Positions 19,720 through 29,594 of a stretch of DNA of 64,000 nucleotides are shown here, in pieces. Positions within the stretch are counted from its first letter, which is position 1, and each line of letters starts with the position of its first letter. Source of the DNA: Herbidospora daliensis. GTDB lineage: Bacteria > Actinomycetota > Actinomycetes > Streptosporangiales > Streptosporangiaceae. Below the pieces are notes generated by a model, which saw only the letters and a list, made by a program, of their open reading frames with translations, was not told the origin of the DNA and ran no database searches. A program made the position numbers and the translations under genes. The stretch is from the NCBI RefSeq assembly GCF_001570585.1, contig NZ_BBXF01000001.1, forward strand, positions 365,691 through 429,690, given 5' to 3'.

Positions 19720-19801
19720 ACGTGCATCCTGCCCCGAATGCCCGTCCGCCGGGAAACCCGAGACAGACATGTGATGTTCGATGCCATCTCAAGAACGGAC
19801 T

Positions 19802-19895
19802 TCTCAGGCATTCTGAGATAAGCGCAGGTGGTCGCGATTATGTTCAACAGCTCTAGACACCGGCAGGGTTTGGGTCATAGAAAGACATCCCATGT
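19802..19895. promoter_or_regulatory. Putative operators before the sugar importer
   Basis: Between the divergent gntR gene and the importer, TCTCAG-GCATT-CTGAGA (19802-19818) forms a 6-bp inverted repeat. Further on, ATCCCATGT (19887-19895) lies 26 bp before ATG 19921; the same 9-mer occurs twice in front of the fucosidase gene (26574-26582 and 26648-26656). They are candidate operators for one of the two FCD regulators. I could not place a convincing -35/-10 pair. Confidence 0.4.
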
Positions 19896-19920
19896 CCGGC
19901 GCTCACCTCTAGGAGTGACG

Positions 19921-21000
19921 ATGAGAATCAGACGCTTACCCGTCGCCGTCACGTTGTCAATGGCGGCTTGTCTGCTGGCGGCGTGCGGCGGTGACGACAC
20001 CCCGGGGCCGGCGGCGGGCGCCCCGGCCGACGCCCCGGCGAAACCGGTGATCGGGGTCGACTACCCCCGCTCCGACACCGACTTCTGGAACTCCTACATC
20101 AGTTACGCCCCCAAGTTCGGCGGTGAACTGGGCGTCGACCTGAAGACCACCAACTCCCAGAACGACATCGCCAAGCTCACCGCCAACGTGCAGAGCCTGG
20201 TCAGCCAGGGCATCAAGGGCCTGGTCATGGCCCCGCAGGACACCGCGGCGGTGGCCCCCACGCTCCAGCAGCTGGAGGGCAAGAAGATCCCCGTCGTGCT
20301 GGTGGACACCCGGCCCGACACGGGCAACGCCTTCATGGTCGTGCGCGCCGACAACCGCGCCTACGGCGAGAAGGCGTGCCGCTACCTCGGCGAGCAGCTG
20401 AAGGGCGCGGGCAAGGTCGTCATGCTGCAGGGCGACCTGGCCTCCATCAACGGCCGCGACCGCACCGAGGCCTTCAACGAGTGCATGGCCGCGAACTACC
20501 CCGGCATCAAGGTCTTCGGCGAGGCCACGAACTGGGACGGCGCGGTCGCCTCGCAGAAGCTCTCGACGGTGCTCACCGCCAACCCCGACGTCAAGGGCGT
20601 CTACATGCAGTCGAGCTTCGCGCTGGCGGGCACCCTGCAGGTGCTCAAGCAGCGGAACCTGCTGGTGCCGCCGACCGACCCCAAGCACGTCTTCGTCGTC
20701 TCCAACGACGGCATCCCGCAGGAGCTCAAGGACATCGCGGCCGGCAACATCGACGCGACCGTGTCCCAGCCCGCCGACCTCTACGCCAAGTGGGCGCTGG
20801 AGTACACCAAGGCGGCGATCGAGGGCAAGACCTTCGCCCCCGGCAAGACCGACCACGACAGCACCATCATCGAGGTCCGGCCGGGCCTGCTGGAGGACCA
20901 GCTGTCGGCCCCGCTCGTCACCCTCGACGGCGGCACCTACGGCGGCATCCAGAGCGTCAAGCACGACGACAAGTCGCTCTGGGGCAACAACCTGAGCTGA
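19921..21000 (+). CDS. Sugar-binding lipoprotein of an RbsABC-type importer
   Basis: 359 residues from ATG 19921, five bases after AGGAG (upstream open frame ignored). Lipobox MAACLLAACGGDD (Cys about 21). The periplasmic-binding-protein-2 (RbsB-like) domain shows PVIGVDYPRSDTDFWNSYISY, GIKGLVMAPQDTAAVAPTLQQL and VVMLQGDLASINGRDRTEAF. It captures a monosaccharide for the adjacent ATPase and permease; L-fucose or a related deoxysugar is inferred from the surrounding catabolic genes. Codon 6 is TTA. Confidence 0.9.
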   Translation: MRIRRLPVAVTLSMAACLLAACGGDDTPGPAAGAPADAPAKPVIGVDYPRSDTDFWNSYISYAPKFGGELGVDLKTTNSQNDIAKLTANVQSLVSQGIKGLVMAPQDTAAVAPTLQQLEGKKIPVVLVDTRPDTGNAFMVVRADNRAYGEKACRYLGEQLKGAGKVVMLQGDLASINGRDRTEAFNECMAANYPGIKVFGEATNWDGAVASQKLSTVLTANPDVKGVYMQSSFALAGTLQVLKQRNLLVPPTDPKHVFVVSNDGIPQELKDIAAGNIDATVSQPADLYAKWALEYTKAAIEGKTFAPGKTDHDSTIIEVRPGLLEDQLSAPLVTLDGGTYGGIQSVKHDDKSLWGNNLS

Positions 21001-21011
21001 GAGGCACGAAG

Positions 21012-22533
<1,522 letters not shown>

Positions 22534-22541
<8 letters not shown>

Positions 22542-23568
22542 GACCACCGCCGCCCCCGCGGAGACCGGGCGGCCCGCGCCGAAGGGGTCTGCCGGGTCGA
22601 GACCGGCGCTGCGCCTGGCCCGGCTGCGCGACTTCGCGCTGGTCCCGGCGATCATCGCGATCGCGATCGTCGGCCAGATCGTGCACCCGATCTTCCTGCA
22701 GGCCGACAACATCATCAACATCCTGCAGACCATGTCGGAGATCTCGCTGCTGGTCCTGGCGCAGGCGCTGGTGCTGATCGTCGGCAAGATGGACCTGTCG
22801 CTGGAGTCGACCTTCGGCCTGGCGCCCGGCGTGGCCGCCTGGCTGACGGTCGCGGTCGGCACCGGCTCGGGGCTCGGGCTGCTGTCGGGCTTCTGGGCGA
22901 TCCCCATCACCCTGGCGGTCGGGGTGCTCGTCGGGGTGGTGAACGCGTTGTTCATCGTCCGGTTCGGGCTCAACGGGTTCATCGTCACGCTGGGCATGCT
23001 CATCGTGCTGCGGGGCCTGCTCACCGGCATCTCCGGCGGGCAGACTTTCTTCAACCTGCCCGAGTCGATGACCTACCTGGGCTCGGCGATGTGGTTCGGC
23101 GTGCCCGCCTCGATCTGGATCTGCCTGCTGCTGTTCGCGGTCGGCGTCCTGGTCATGGGCTTCACCGGGTTCGGCCGCTCGCTGTACGCCATCGGCGGCA
23201 ACGTCGACGCCGCGAAGGCGGCCGGCATCCGCACCGACCGGGTGCTCTGGATCACCCTGATCGCCGCCAGCGTGCTGGCGGCGATCGGCGGGCTGCTGCT
23301 GACCGGCCGGCTCGCCTCCGTCGCCGCCGCGCAGGGCGACGGGGCGATCTTCACGGTGTTCGCCGCCGCCGTCATCGGCGGGGTCAGCCTGAACGGCGGC
23401 AAGGGCACGGTGTTCGGCGCGTTCACCGGCATCCTGCTGCTCTACATGATCCAGAACGTCCTCACCCTGGCCGGCGTGCCGGCCCAGTGGATCGAGGCGC
23501 TCAACGGCGCGATCATCCTGACCGCCCTGGCCCTGTCGAGGCTCACGGGCGGCAAGACACAGGAATGA
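22534..23568 (+). CDS. Sugar ABC transporter permease (RbsC type)
   Basis: 344 residues, nine or ten membrane segments. Family signatures include GKMDLSLESTFGLA (the ISVG/DLS-type motif after the third segment), FIVRFGLNGFIVTLGM and YAIGGNVDAAKAAGIRTDRV, the cytoplasmic EAA-like coupling loop. It forms the membrane channel for the adjacent binding protein and ATPase. It is last in the plus-strand operon; the convergent larE ends 28 bp further on. Confidence 0.93.
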
Positions 23569-23595
23569 CGCCCGCCTGATCTCGCGTCCGGGCGC

Positions 23596-24405
23596 CTACG
23601 ACGGCAGCAGAGGGAGCAGCGCGTTGAGGCGCCCGGACGCGAAACCCGACAGGTCGAGCGAGCAGAAGGTGAAACCCGCGCCGCGCACGGCGGCGTCGAT
23701 GCGCTCGCGCGCCTCGCCGGCCCGGAGGATCTCCTCGCGCGGCACCTCGATCCGGGCCAGGGTGCCGCCCGCGTGGGCGCGCACCCGGCACACCGGGAAG
23801 CCGAGGTCGCGCAGCGCCGCCTCGGCGGCCTCGATCCTGGCCAGCACCTCGGTCGTGACCGGGTCGCCGTAGCTCACCCGCGAGGCCAGGCACGGCGCGG
23901 CGGGCTTGGCGGCGGTCACCAGGCCGAGTTCCCGGCTGGCCGCGCGGACGTCGGCCTTGGTCAGGCCCGCGTCGACCAGCGGCGTGATGACGCCGCGTTC
24001 GGCCGCGGCCCGCTGGCCGGGCCGGTGGTCGCCCAGGTCGTCGAGGTTGGTGCCGACGGCGACGGCCGCCCCCATGGCCGCCGCGAGCGGGGCCACCGCG
24101 TCGAACAACGCCGACTTGCAGTGGTAACAGCGGTCGCGCCCGTTGGCGGCGTACTCGGGCCGGTCGATCTCGTCGGTGCAGACCTCGACGTGGGCCAGGC
24201 CGTGCTCGCGCGCGAAGGCGCGGGCGGCCGACCGTTCGGCCGCGGCCAGGCTCGGCGAGACCGCGGTGACCGCCAGCGCCCGCACGCCCAGGGCCCGTCC
24301 GGCCGCGTAGGCGAGCAGGGCCGAGTCGGCGCCGCCGGAATAGGCGACGACGACCGCCCGCTCCTCGCGCAGCCGGGCCGTCAGCCTCTCGACGGGGTCA
24401 CTCAT
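23596..24405 (-). CDS. larE: LarE, ATP-dependent sacrificial sulfur transferase for the nickel-pincer cofactor
   Basis: 269 residues. PP-loop pyrophosphatase motif VVAYSGGADSALLAYAA (about residues 18-34), CYHCK (about 92-96) and the sacrificial-sulfur region KPAAPCLASRVSYGD with its conserved cysteine. LarE converts the two carboxylates of the dinucleotide precursor made by LarB into thiocarboxylates. It overlaps the upstream gntR gene (ATGAGTGA), placing it in one message with the L-fuconate dehydratase. Its partners larA, larB and larC lie at 37-40 kb. Confidence 0.93.
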   Translation of the reverse strand: MSDPVERLTARLREERAVVVAYSGGADSALLAYAAGRALGVRALAVTAVSPSLAAAERSAARAFAREHGLAHVEVCTDEIDRPEYAANGRDRCYHCKSALFDAVAPLAAAMGAAVAVGTNLDDLGDHRPGQRAAAERGVITPLVDAGLTKADVRAASRELGLVTAAKPAAPCLASRVSYGDPVTTEVLARIEAAEAALRDLGFPVCRVRAHAGGTLARIEVPREEILRAGEARERIDAAVRGAGFTFCSLDLSGFASGRLNALLPLLPS

Positions 24406-25108
24406 GGTTGTCCTCTCTGAAGTCGCGGGGGCCGGTCAGGCTCTCCTCGACGCCGAGGACGTGCATCGCGGCGTGGATGCGCGCCCGCTCGGGGTCGCGG
24501 GCGCACAGCGCCAGGTAGACGGCGCGGTGCTCCCCGAGCGTGCGCTGCACGGCCTCCGGGTCGGTCATGCCCCGCCAGATCCGGGCCCGGACCGTGCGCC
24601 CGGACATGTTCTGGATGACGGCGGCCAGCACGGCGTTGCCGCAGTGGGAGGTGATCAGCGTGTGGAAGTCGTGGTCGAGGGCCACGAGCTTGCCGTGGTC
24701 GATCTCCGGCCCCGACGCCAGCCGTTCGGCCTCCTCCAGCAGGTTGCCCAAGGCGACGAGGTCGTCGTCGGGGATGCGGACGGCCGCCAGGGCCGTCGCC
24801 TCCGCCTCCAGGATCCGCCGTACGTGCAGGAACTCCCCGGCGCCGGCGTGCTGGTGGATGTCGACGACGAAGCTCATGCCGTCGAGCAGCAGCGCCGGGG
24901 ACAGGCTGGTGACGTAGGTGCCGTCGCCCTGCCGCGTCTGCAGGACGCGCATGGCGATGAGCGCGCGCACGGCCTCGCGCAGCGTGTTGCGGGCGATGCC
25001 GAGCTGGTCGGCGAGCTCCTTCTCGATCGGGAGTTTCTGGCCCGGACGAAGCTCGCCGTCGACGATCATCTGCTTGATCGTGTCGATCGCGCTCTCGATG
25101 ACTCCCAC
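24398..25108 (-). CDS. GntR/FadR-type (FCD) regulator in the fuconate dehydratase operon
   Basis: 236 residues from GTG 25108 (AAGGG eight bases upstream); codons further upstream are discarded because they overlap the dehydratase gene. Winged helix with KLPIEKELADQLGIARNTLREAVRALIAMRVLQTRQGDGTYVTSL, then an FCD domain (HVRRILEAEATALAA, LDHDFHTLITSHCGN, GEHRAVYLALCARDPE). It is a paralogue of the 19009-19719 regulator. Its position between fuconate dehydratase and larE suggests it senses a sugar acid of the pathway and represses this operon. Confidence 0.88.
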   Translation of the reverse strand: MGVIESAIDTIKQMIVDGELRPGQKLPIEKELADQLGIARNTLREAVRALIAMRVLQTRQGDGTYVTSLSPALLLDGMSFVVDIHQHAGAGEFLHVRRILEAEATALAAVRIPDDDLVALGNLLEEAERLASGPEIDHGKLVALDHDFHTLITSHCGNAVLAAVIQNMSGRTVRARIWRGMTDPEAVQRTLGEHRAVYLALCARDPERARIHAAMHVLGVEESLTGPRDFREDNHE

Positions 25109-25118
25109 GCCACCACCC

Positions 25119-26411
25119 TTACTGCCGTGCCCACTGCGGGCCATCAGGGTAGCGGTACATCTGCACGGATTCCGGGAGCATCTGGGCGCTGTAGCCCGGC
25201 GCCTCGGGGAGCCGGTAGCGTCCGCCGCCCACCCGGACCGGGTCGGTGAAGTGCTCGTGCAGGTGGTCGACGTACTCCAGCACACGCCCTTCCAGGCTGC
25301 CGCTCACGCAGACGTAGTCGATCACCGACAGGTGCTGGACGATCTCGCACAGGCCGACGCCCCCGGCGTGCGGGCAGACGGGCACGCCGAACTTCGCGGC
25401 CATCAGCAGGATCGGGATGATCTCGTTGACCGACGCCAGGCGGCAGGAGTCGATCTGGCAGTAGTCGATCGCCTCCGCCTGGAGGAGCTGCTTGAACATC
25501 ACCCGGTTGTGGCAGTGCTCGCCGGTGGCGACGCCGACGGGCGCGATGGCCTTGCGGATGGCGGCGTGGCCCAGCACGTCGTCGGGGCTGGTCGGCTCCT
25601 CGATCCACAGCGGCTCGAAGGCGGCCAGCCGGTTCACCCAGGAGATGGCGTCCGGCACGTCCCACACCTGGTTGGCGTCGATCATGAGGTGGCGGGAGCC
25701 GAGCTCCTCGCGGGCGATGGCCAGCCGCCGCAGGTCGTCGTCGATGTCCCCGCCGACCTTGAACTTGACGTGCGTCCAGCCCTGGGCGACCGCTTCGGCG
25801 ACCAGCCGGCGCAGTTTGCCGTCGTCGTAGCCGAGCCAGCCGGGCGAGGTGGTGTAGGCGGGGTAGCCGTGCTCGGCCAGTTCGGCGACGCGCTCCTCGC
25901 GGGTGGGCTGGAGCCGGGCGAGCATCTCGACGGCCTCGGCGGGGGTCAGCACGTCGGACAGATAGCGGAAGTCGCAGGCCGCCACGATCTCCTCGGGCGT
26001 CATGTCGGCCACCAGCCGCCACAACGGCTTGCCGGCCCGGCGGGCGGCCAGGTCCCAGGCGGCGTTGAGCACGGCGGCGGCGGCGAGGTGCACCACGCCC
26101 TTCTCGGGCCCGAGCCAGCGCATCTGGCTGTCGGCCATGATCTCGCGGTAGAGCCCGCCCAGGTCGGCGGCGAGGGCGTCGACGTCGCGGCCGGCCAGCC
26201 GGGCGCCGATCTGTCGGGCGGCGGCCACGCAGAGGTCGTTGCCGCGGCCGATGGTGAACGTCAGGCCGTATCCGGTCAGGTCGTCGTCGGTGCCGAGGAC
26301 CACGTAGGCGGCGGAGTAGTCGCCGTCGGGGTTCATCGCGTCCGAGCCGTCGAGCGTGGCGGAGGTGGGGAACCTGACGTCGATCACGTCCACTGAGGTG
26401 ATCGTCGGCAT
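25119..26411 (-). CDS. L-fuconate dehydratase (enolase superfamily)
   Basis: 430 residues from ATG 26411 (TTGGAGATCATT upstream). The N-terminal [27 protein letters not shown] is diagnostic of the L-fuconate dehydratase/ENOSF1 branch of the enolase superfamily. Barrel residues are visible: HVKFKVGG (KxK base), [27 protein letters not shown] and CPHAGGVGL (catalytic His region). It dehydrates L-fuconate to 2-keto-3-deoxy-L-fuconate. It leads the operon with gntR and larE; a consensus promoter with a palindromic spacer precedes it. Confidence 0.94.
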   Translation of the reverse strand: MPTITSVDVIDVRFPTSATLDGSDAMNPDGDYSAAYVVLGTDDDLTGYGLTFTIGRGNDLCVAAARQIGARLAGRDVDALAADLGGLYREIMADSQMRWLGPEKGVVHLAAAAVLNAAWDLAARRAGKPLWRLVADMTPEEIVAACDFRYLSDVLTPAEAVEMLARLQPTREERVAELAEHGYPAYTTSPGWLGYDDGKLRRLVAEAVAQGWTHVKFKVGGDIDDDLRRLAIAREELGSRHLMIDANQVWDVPDAISWVNRLAAFEPLWIEEPTSPDDVLGHAAIRKAIAPVGVATGEHCHNRVMFKQLLQAEAIDYCQIDSCRLASVNEIIPILLMAAKFGVPVCPHAGGVGLCEIVQHLSVIDYVCVSGSLEGRVLEYVDHLHEHFTDPVRVGGGRYRLPEAPGYSAQMLPESVQMYRYPDGPQWARQ

Positions 26412-26446
26412 AATGATCTCCAATTGATCGGATGAATATGGGTTAG

Positions 26447-26475
26447 ACGGTAGGCCCCGGCCTACCAGAGGTCAA
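26447..26475 (-). promoter_or_regulatory. Promoter and palindromic operator of the fuconate dehydratase operon
   Basis: On the minus strand TTGACC (26475-26470), a 17-base spacer and TACCGT (26452-26447) form a good sigma-70-like promoter. The spacer is largely occupied by the perfect inverted repeat GGTAGGCC-CC-GGCCTACC (26449-26466). An AACCCATATT element (26442-26433) resembles the AATCCCATGTTT repeats of the divergent fucosidase promoter. This layout implies repression, most simply by an FCD regulator of the locus. Confidence 0.6.
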
Positions 26476-26572
26476 CAAAGTCACCTACTTAACCCGATGA
26501 ATCTGGCGACCTTTGCCAAGAGGGCCAGGTCGGCGGGGCGGCCGGCACACCCCACCCTCACCGGGATCAATC

Positions 26573-26665
26573 AATCCCATGTTTCCTCAAGATCATGTGG
26601 CGAAAGAGGGCAAATGTCGGGCCTCACCACGACTATTGACCCTATTAATCCCATGTTTGTAACCT
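26573..26665 (+). promoter_or_regulatory. Promoter of the GH95 gene with repeated AATCCCATGTTT
   Basis: TTGACC (26636-26641), an 18-base spacer and TAACCT (26660-26665) form a promoter 38 bp before ATG 26704. AATCCCATGTTT occurs inside the spacer (26647-26658) and again 74 bp upstream (26573-26584). GGGAT-CAATCA-ATCCC (26563-26578) overlaps the upstream copy. The repeats are candidate regulator sites. Confidence 0.55.
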
Positions 26666-26703
26666 GACGGTCACCTGACCCCCTGGCAAGGGAGTACCGA
26701 GAG

Positions 26704-29544
26704 ATGTCTGACTTATCCCGCAGGCAGATGCTGAGATTCGGCGCCGCCGGAGCCGGCGCCGCGATCCTGCCCCTGCAGTGGACGGCGGTCGCCCGCGCCG
26801 CCGCGGCCCCGCCGGCGGAGGCCGGCGACCTGGCCTTGTGGTACGACGAGAGCGCCGGCACCGATTGGTTGCGCGCCCTGCCGATCGGCAACGGCCGGCT
26901 GGGCGCGATGGTCTACGGCAACGCCGACGTCGAGCGCCTCCAGCTCAACGAGGACACCGTCTGGGCCGGCGGGCCTTACGACCAGAGCAGCGGCCGGAAC
27001 GCGAACTCGCTGGGCCAGATCCGGAACCTGGTCTTCCAGAACCAGTGGAGCCAGGCGCAGAGCCTGATCGACCAGACCATGCTGGGCGGCCCGGCGGGCC
27101 AGCTCGCCTACCAGACCGTCGGCAACTTCCGGCTCACGTTCAGCGGCGGCTCCAGCGGGATCTCGGAGTACAACCGCTACCTCGACCTGACCACGGCCAC
27201 CACCGTGACCACGTACGCCCAGAACGGCACCCGGTTCAAACGCGAGATCCTGGCCAGCGCGCCCGACCAGGTCATCGTGATCCGGCTGACCGCCGACCGG
27301 TCGAACGCGATCACGTTCTCGGCCACGTTCGACAGCCCGCAGCGCACGACGCGGTCGAGCCCCGACGGCACGACCGTCGCCCTCGACGGCGTCTCGGGCA
27401 ACTTCGAGGGCATCTCGGGCCAGGTCCGCTTCCTCGGCCTGGCCCGTGCCATCGCCGACGGCGGCAGCGTCAGCAGCTCGGGCGGCACCCTCCAGGTGAC
27501 CGGCGCGACCAGCGTGACCGTGCTGATCTCGATCGGGTCGAGCTACAAGAACTACCGTGACGTCAGCGGCGACTACCAGGGCATCGCCCGCGGTCACCTG
27601 TCGGCCGCCGCCCAGCGGTCGTTCAGCGATCTGCGCAGCCGTCACGTGGCCGACTACCAGACCCTGTTCAACCGCACCACGCTCGACCTGGGCCGGACCT
27701 CGGCCGCCGACCAGCCCACCGACGTGCGCATCGCGCAGCACAACAGCGTCAACGACCCGCAGTTCGCCGCGTTGTTGTTCCAATACGGGCGCTACCTGCT
27801 CATCTCCTCCTCCCGCCCCGGCACTCAGCCGGCCAACCTGCAGGGCATCTGGAACGACTCCCTCAGCCCGGCGTGGGACTCCAAGTACACGATCAACGCC
27901 AACCTGCCGATGAACTACTGGCACGCGAACACCACGAACCTGGCCGAATGTTTCGACCCGGTGTTCAAGATGATCAGCGACCTGACCGTCACCGGCGCCC
28001 GCACCGCCCAGGCGCAGTACAACGCCGGCGGCTGGGTCACCCACCACAACACCGACGCCTGGCGTGCCACCTCAGTCGTCGACGGCGCCTTCTGGGGCAT
28101 GTGGCAGACCGGCGGCGCCTGGCTGGCCACCCTCATCTGGGAGCACTACACCTTCACCGGCGACCTGGACTTCCTGCGCACCTACTACCCCGCCATGAAG
28201 GGCGCGGCGCAGTTCTTCCTCGACACCCTCGTCACCGAACCCAGCCTCGGCTACCTCGTCACCAACCCGTCCAACAGCCCCGAACTCGGGCACCACAACG
28301 GCGTCAGCGTCTGCGCGGGCCCGACCATGGACAACCAGATCCTGCGCGACCTGTTCAACGGCGTCGCCCAGGCCGCCCAGACCCTCAGCGTGGACTCCTC
28401 CTTCCGCACCCAGGTCCTGGCCGCCCGCGACCGGCTGGCCCCGATGAAGACGGGGTCACGCGGCAACATCCAGGAGTGGTTGTACGACTGGATCGAGCCC
28501 GAGACCAACCACCGGCACGTCTCCCACCTCTACGGCCTGCACCCGAGCAACCAGATCACCCGGCGCGGCACCCCGAGCCTCTACACCGCCGCCCGCCGGA
28601 CGCTGGAGTTGCGAGGTGACGACGGGACGGGCTGGTCGCTCGCCTGGAAGATCAACTACTGGGCGCGGCTGGAAGAGGGCGCCCGCGCCCTCACCCTGCT
28701 GCGGCTGCTGGTCACCACCTCCCGGCTCGCGCCGAACATGTTCGACCTGCACCCGCCCTTCCAGATCGACGGCAACTTCGGCGCCACCTCCGGCATCGCC
28801 GAGATGCTGCTGCACAGCCACAACGGCGAGCTGCACATCCTGCCCGCACTGCCCTCGGCCTGGGCCGCCGGCAAGGTCACCGGCCTGCGCGGACGCGGCG
28901 GCTACACCGTCTCCACCACCTGGAGCTCGGGCCGCGCCACCGAGATCCTGGTGCGGTTCGACCGGGCCGGGACCGTCCGGGTGCGCAACGCCGTCTTCAC
29001 CGGCACCGTCGAAGTCACCGACAGCGGCGCCGCGGTCACCTTCACCAAGCCCGAATCCGACCTGGTCTCCTTCACCGGGCAGGCGGGCCGCACCTACCGG
29101 CTGACCGGGACCGGCACCCCGCAGCAACCCACCTCCTGGGTGCGGATCGTCAACGGCACCACCGGGCTCGTGCTCGACAGCGGCGGCAACGTGGCCTCCG
29201 GCTCGGTCGTCAAGCAGTGGACGTCCGGCAGTTCGACCAACCTGCAGTGGCAGCTGGTCGACCTGGGCAGCGGCTGGTACCGGATCGTCAACCGCACCAA
29301 CGGCATGGTGATCGACAGCTGGGGCAACACCGCCAACGGCGCCAACGCCCGCCAGTCGGCGTGGAACGGCGGCAACAACCAGCAGTGGCGGCTCAACGAC
29401 GTCGGCAACGGGCGTTACCAGATCATCAACCGCGGCACCGGGACCTCCCTCGACGGCATGGGCAACGCCACCTCGGGCTCGACCGTGTGCATGTGGGCGC
29501 CCAACACCAACACCAACAACCAGTGGACGATCGTCTCCGCATGA
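26704..29544 (+). CDS. Tat-exported GH95 alpha-L-fucosidase with ricin-B module
   Basis: 946 residues. Twin-arginine signal about 1-33 (SRRQMLRFGAAGAGAAI). GH95 domains: N-terminal beta region (LPIGNGRLGAMVYGN, LQLNEDTVWAGGPYD), then the alpha/alpha barrel with NLQGIWNDSLSPAWDSKYTI, NLPMNYWHANTTNLAE (active-site Asn region), DWIEPETNHRHVSHLYGLHP and FDLHPPFQIDGNFGATSGIAEML. A ricin-B-like module at about 805-946 (GLVLDSGGNVASGS, QSAWNGGNNQQW) is of a different flavour from the 4-10 kb lectins. GH95 enzymes release terminal alpha-1,2-linked L-fucose, feeding the importer and dehydratase next door. Codon 4 is TTA. Confidence 0.94.
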   Translation: MSDLSRRQMLRFGAAGAGAAILPLQWTAVARAAAAPPAEAGDLALWYDESAGTDWLRALPIGNGRLGAMVYGNADVERLQLNEDTVWAGGPYDQSSGRNANSLGQIRNLVFQNQWSQAQSLIDQTMLGGPAGQLAYQTVGNFRLTFSGGSSGISEYNRYLDLTTATTVTTYAQNGTRFKREILASAPDQVIVIRLTADRSNAITFSATFDSPQRTTRSSPDGTTVALDGVSGNFEGISGQVRFLGLARAIADGGSVSSSGGTLQVTGATSVTVLISIGSSYKNYRDVSGDYQGIARGHLSAAAQRSFSDLRSRHVADYQTLFNRTTLDLGRTSAADQPTDVRIAQHNSVNDPQFAALLFQYGRYLLISSSRPGTQPANLQGIWNDSLSPAWDSKYTINANLPMNYWHANTTNLAECFDPVFKMISDLTVTGARTAQAQYNAGGWVTHHNTDAWRATSVVDGAFWGMWQTGGAWLATLIWEHYTFTGDLDFLRTYYPAMKGAAQFFLDTLVTEPSLGYLVTNPSNSPELGHHNGVSVCAGPTMDNQILRDLFNGVAQAAQTLSVDSSFRTQVLAARDRLAPMKTGSRGNIQEWLYDWIEPETNHRHVSHLYGLHPSNQITRRGTPSLYTAARRTLELRGDDGTGWSLAWKINYWARLEEGARALTLLRLLVTTSRLAPNMFDLHPPFQIDGNFGATSGIAEMLLHSHNGELHILPALPSAWAAGKVTGLRGRGGYTVSTTWSSGRATEILVRFDRAGTVRVRNAVFTGTVEVTDSGAAVTFTKPESDLVSFTGQAGRTYRLTGTGTPQQPTSWVRIVNGTTGLVLDSGGNVASGSVVKQWTSGSSTNLQWQLVDLGSGWYRIVNRTNGMVIDSWGNTANGANARQSAWNGGNNQQWRLNDVGNGRYQIINRGTGTSLDGMGNATSGSTVCMWAPNTNTNNQWTIVSA

Positions 29545-29549
29545 CGCGA

Positions 29550-29584
29550 CGAGGCCCTGCCGCCCCCGGGGTGGCAGGGCCTCG
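29550..29584. terminator. Bidirectional terminator hairpin
   Basis: CGAGGCCCTGCC (29550-29561) pairs with GGCAGGGCCTCG (29573-29584), a 12-bp perfect stem; the loop GCCCCCGGGGT can pair internally. It lies between the convergent GH95 and clan GH-A genes. Confidence 0.8.
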
Positions 29585-29594
29585 CGCCGGACGG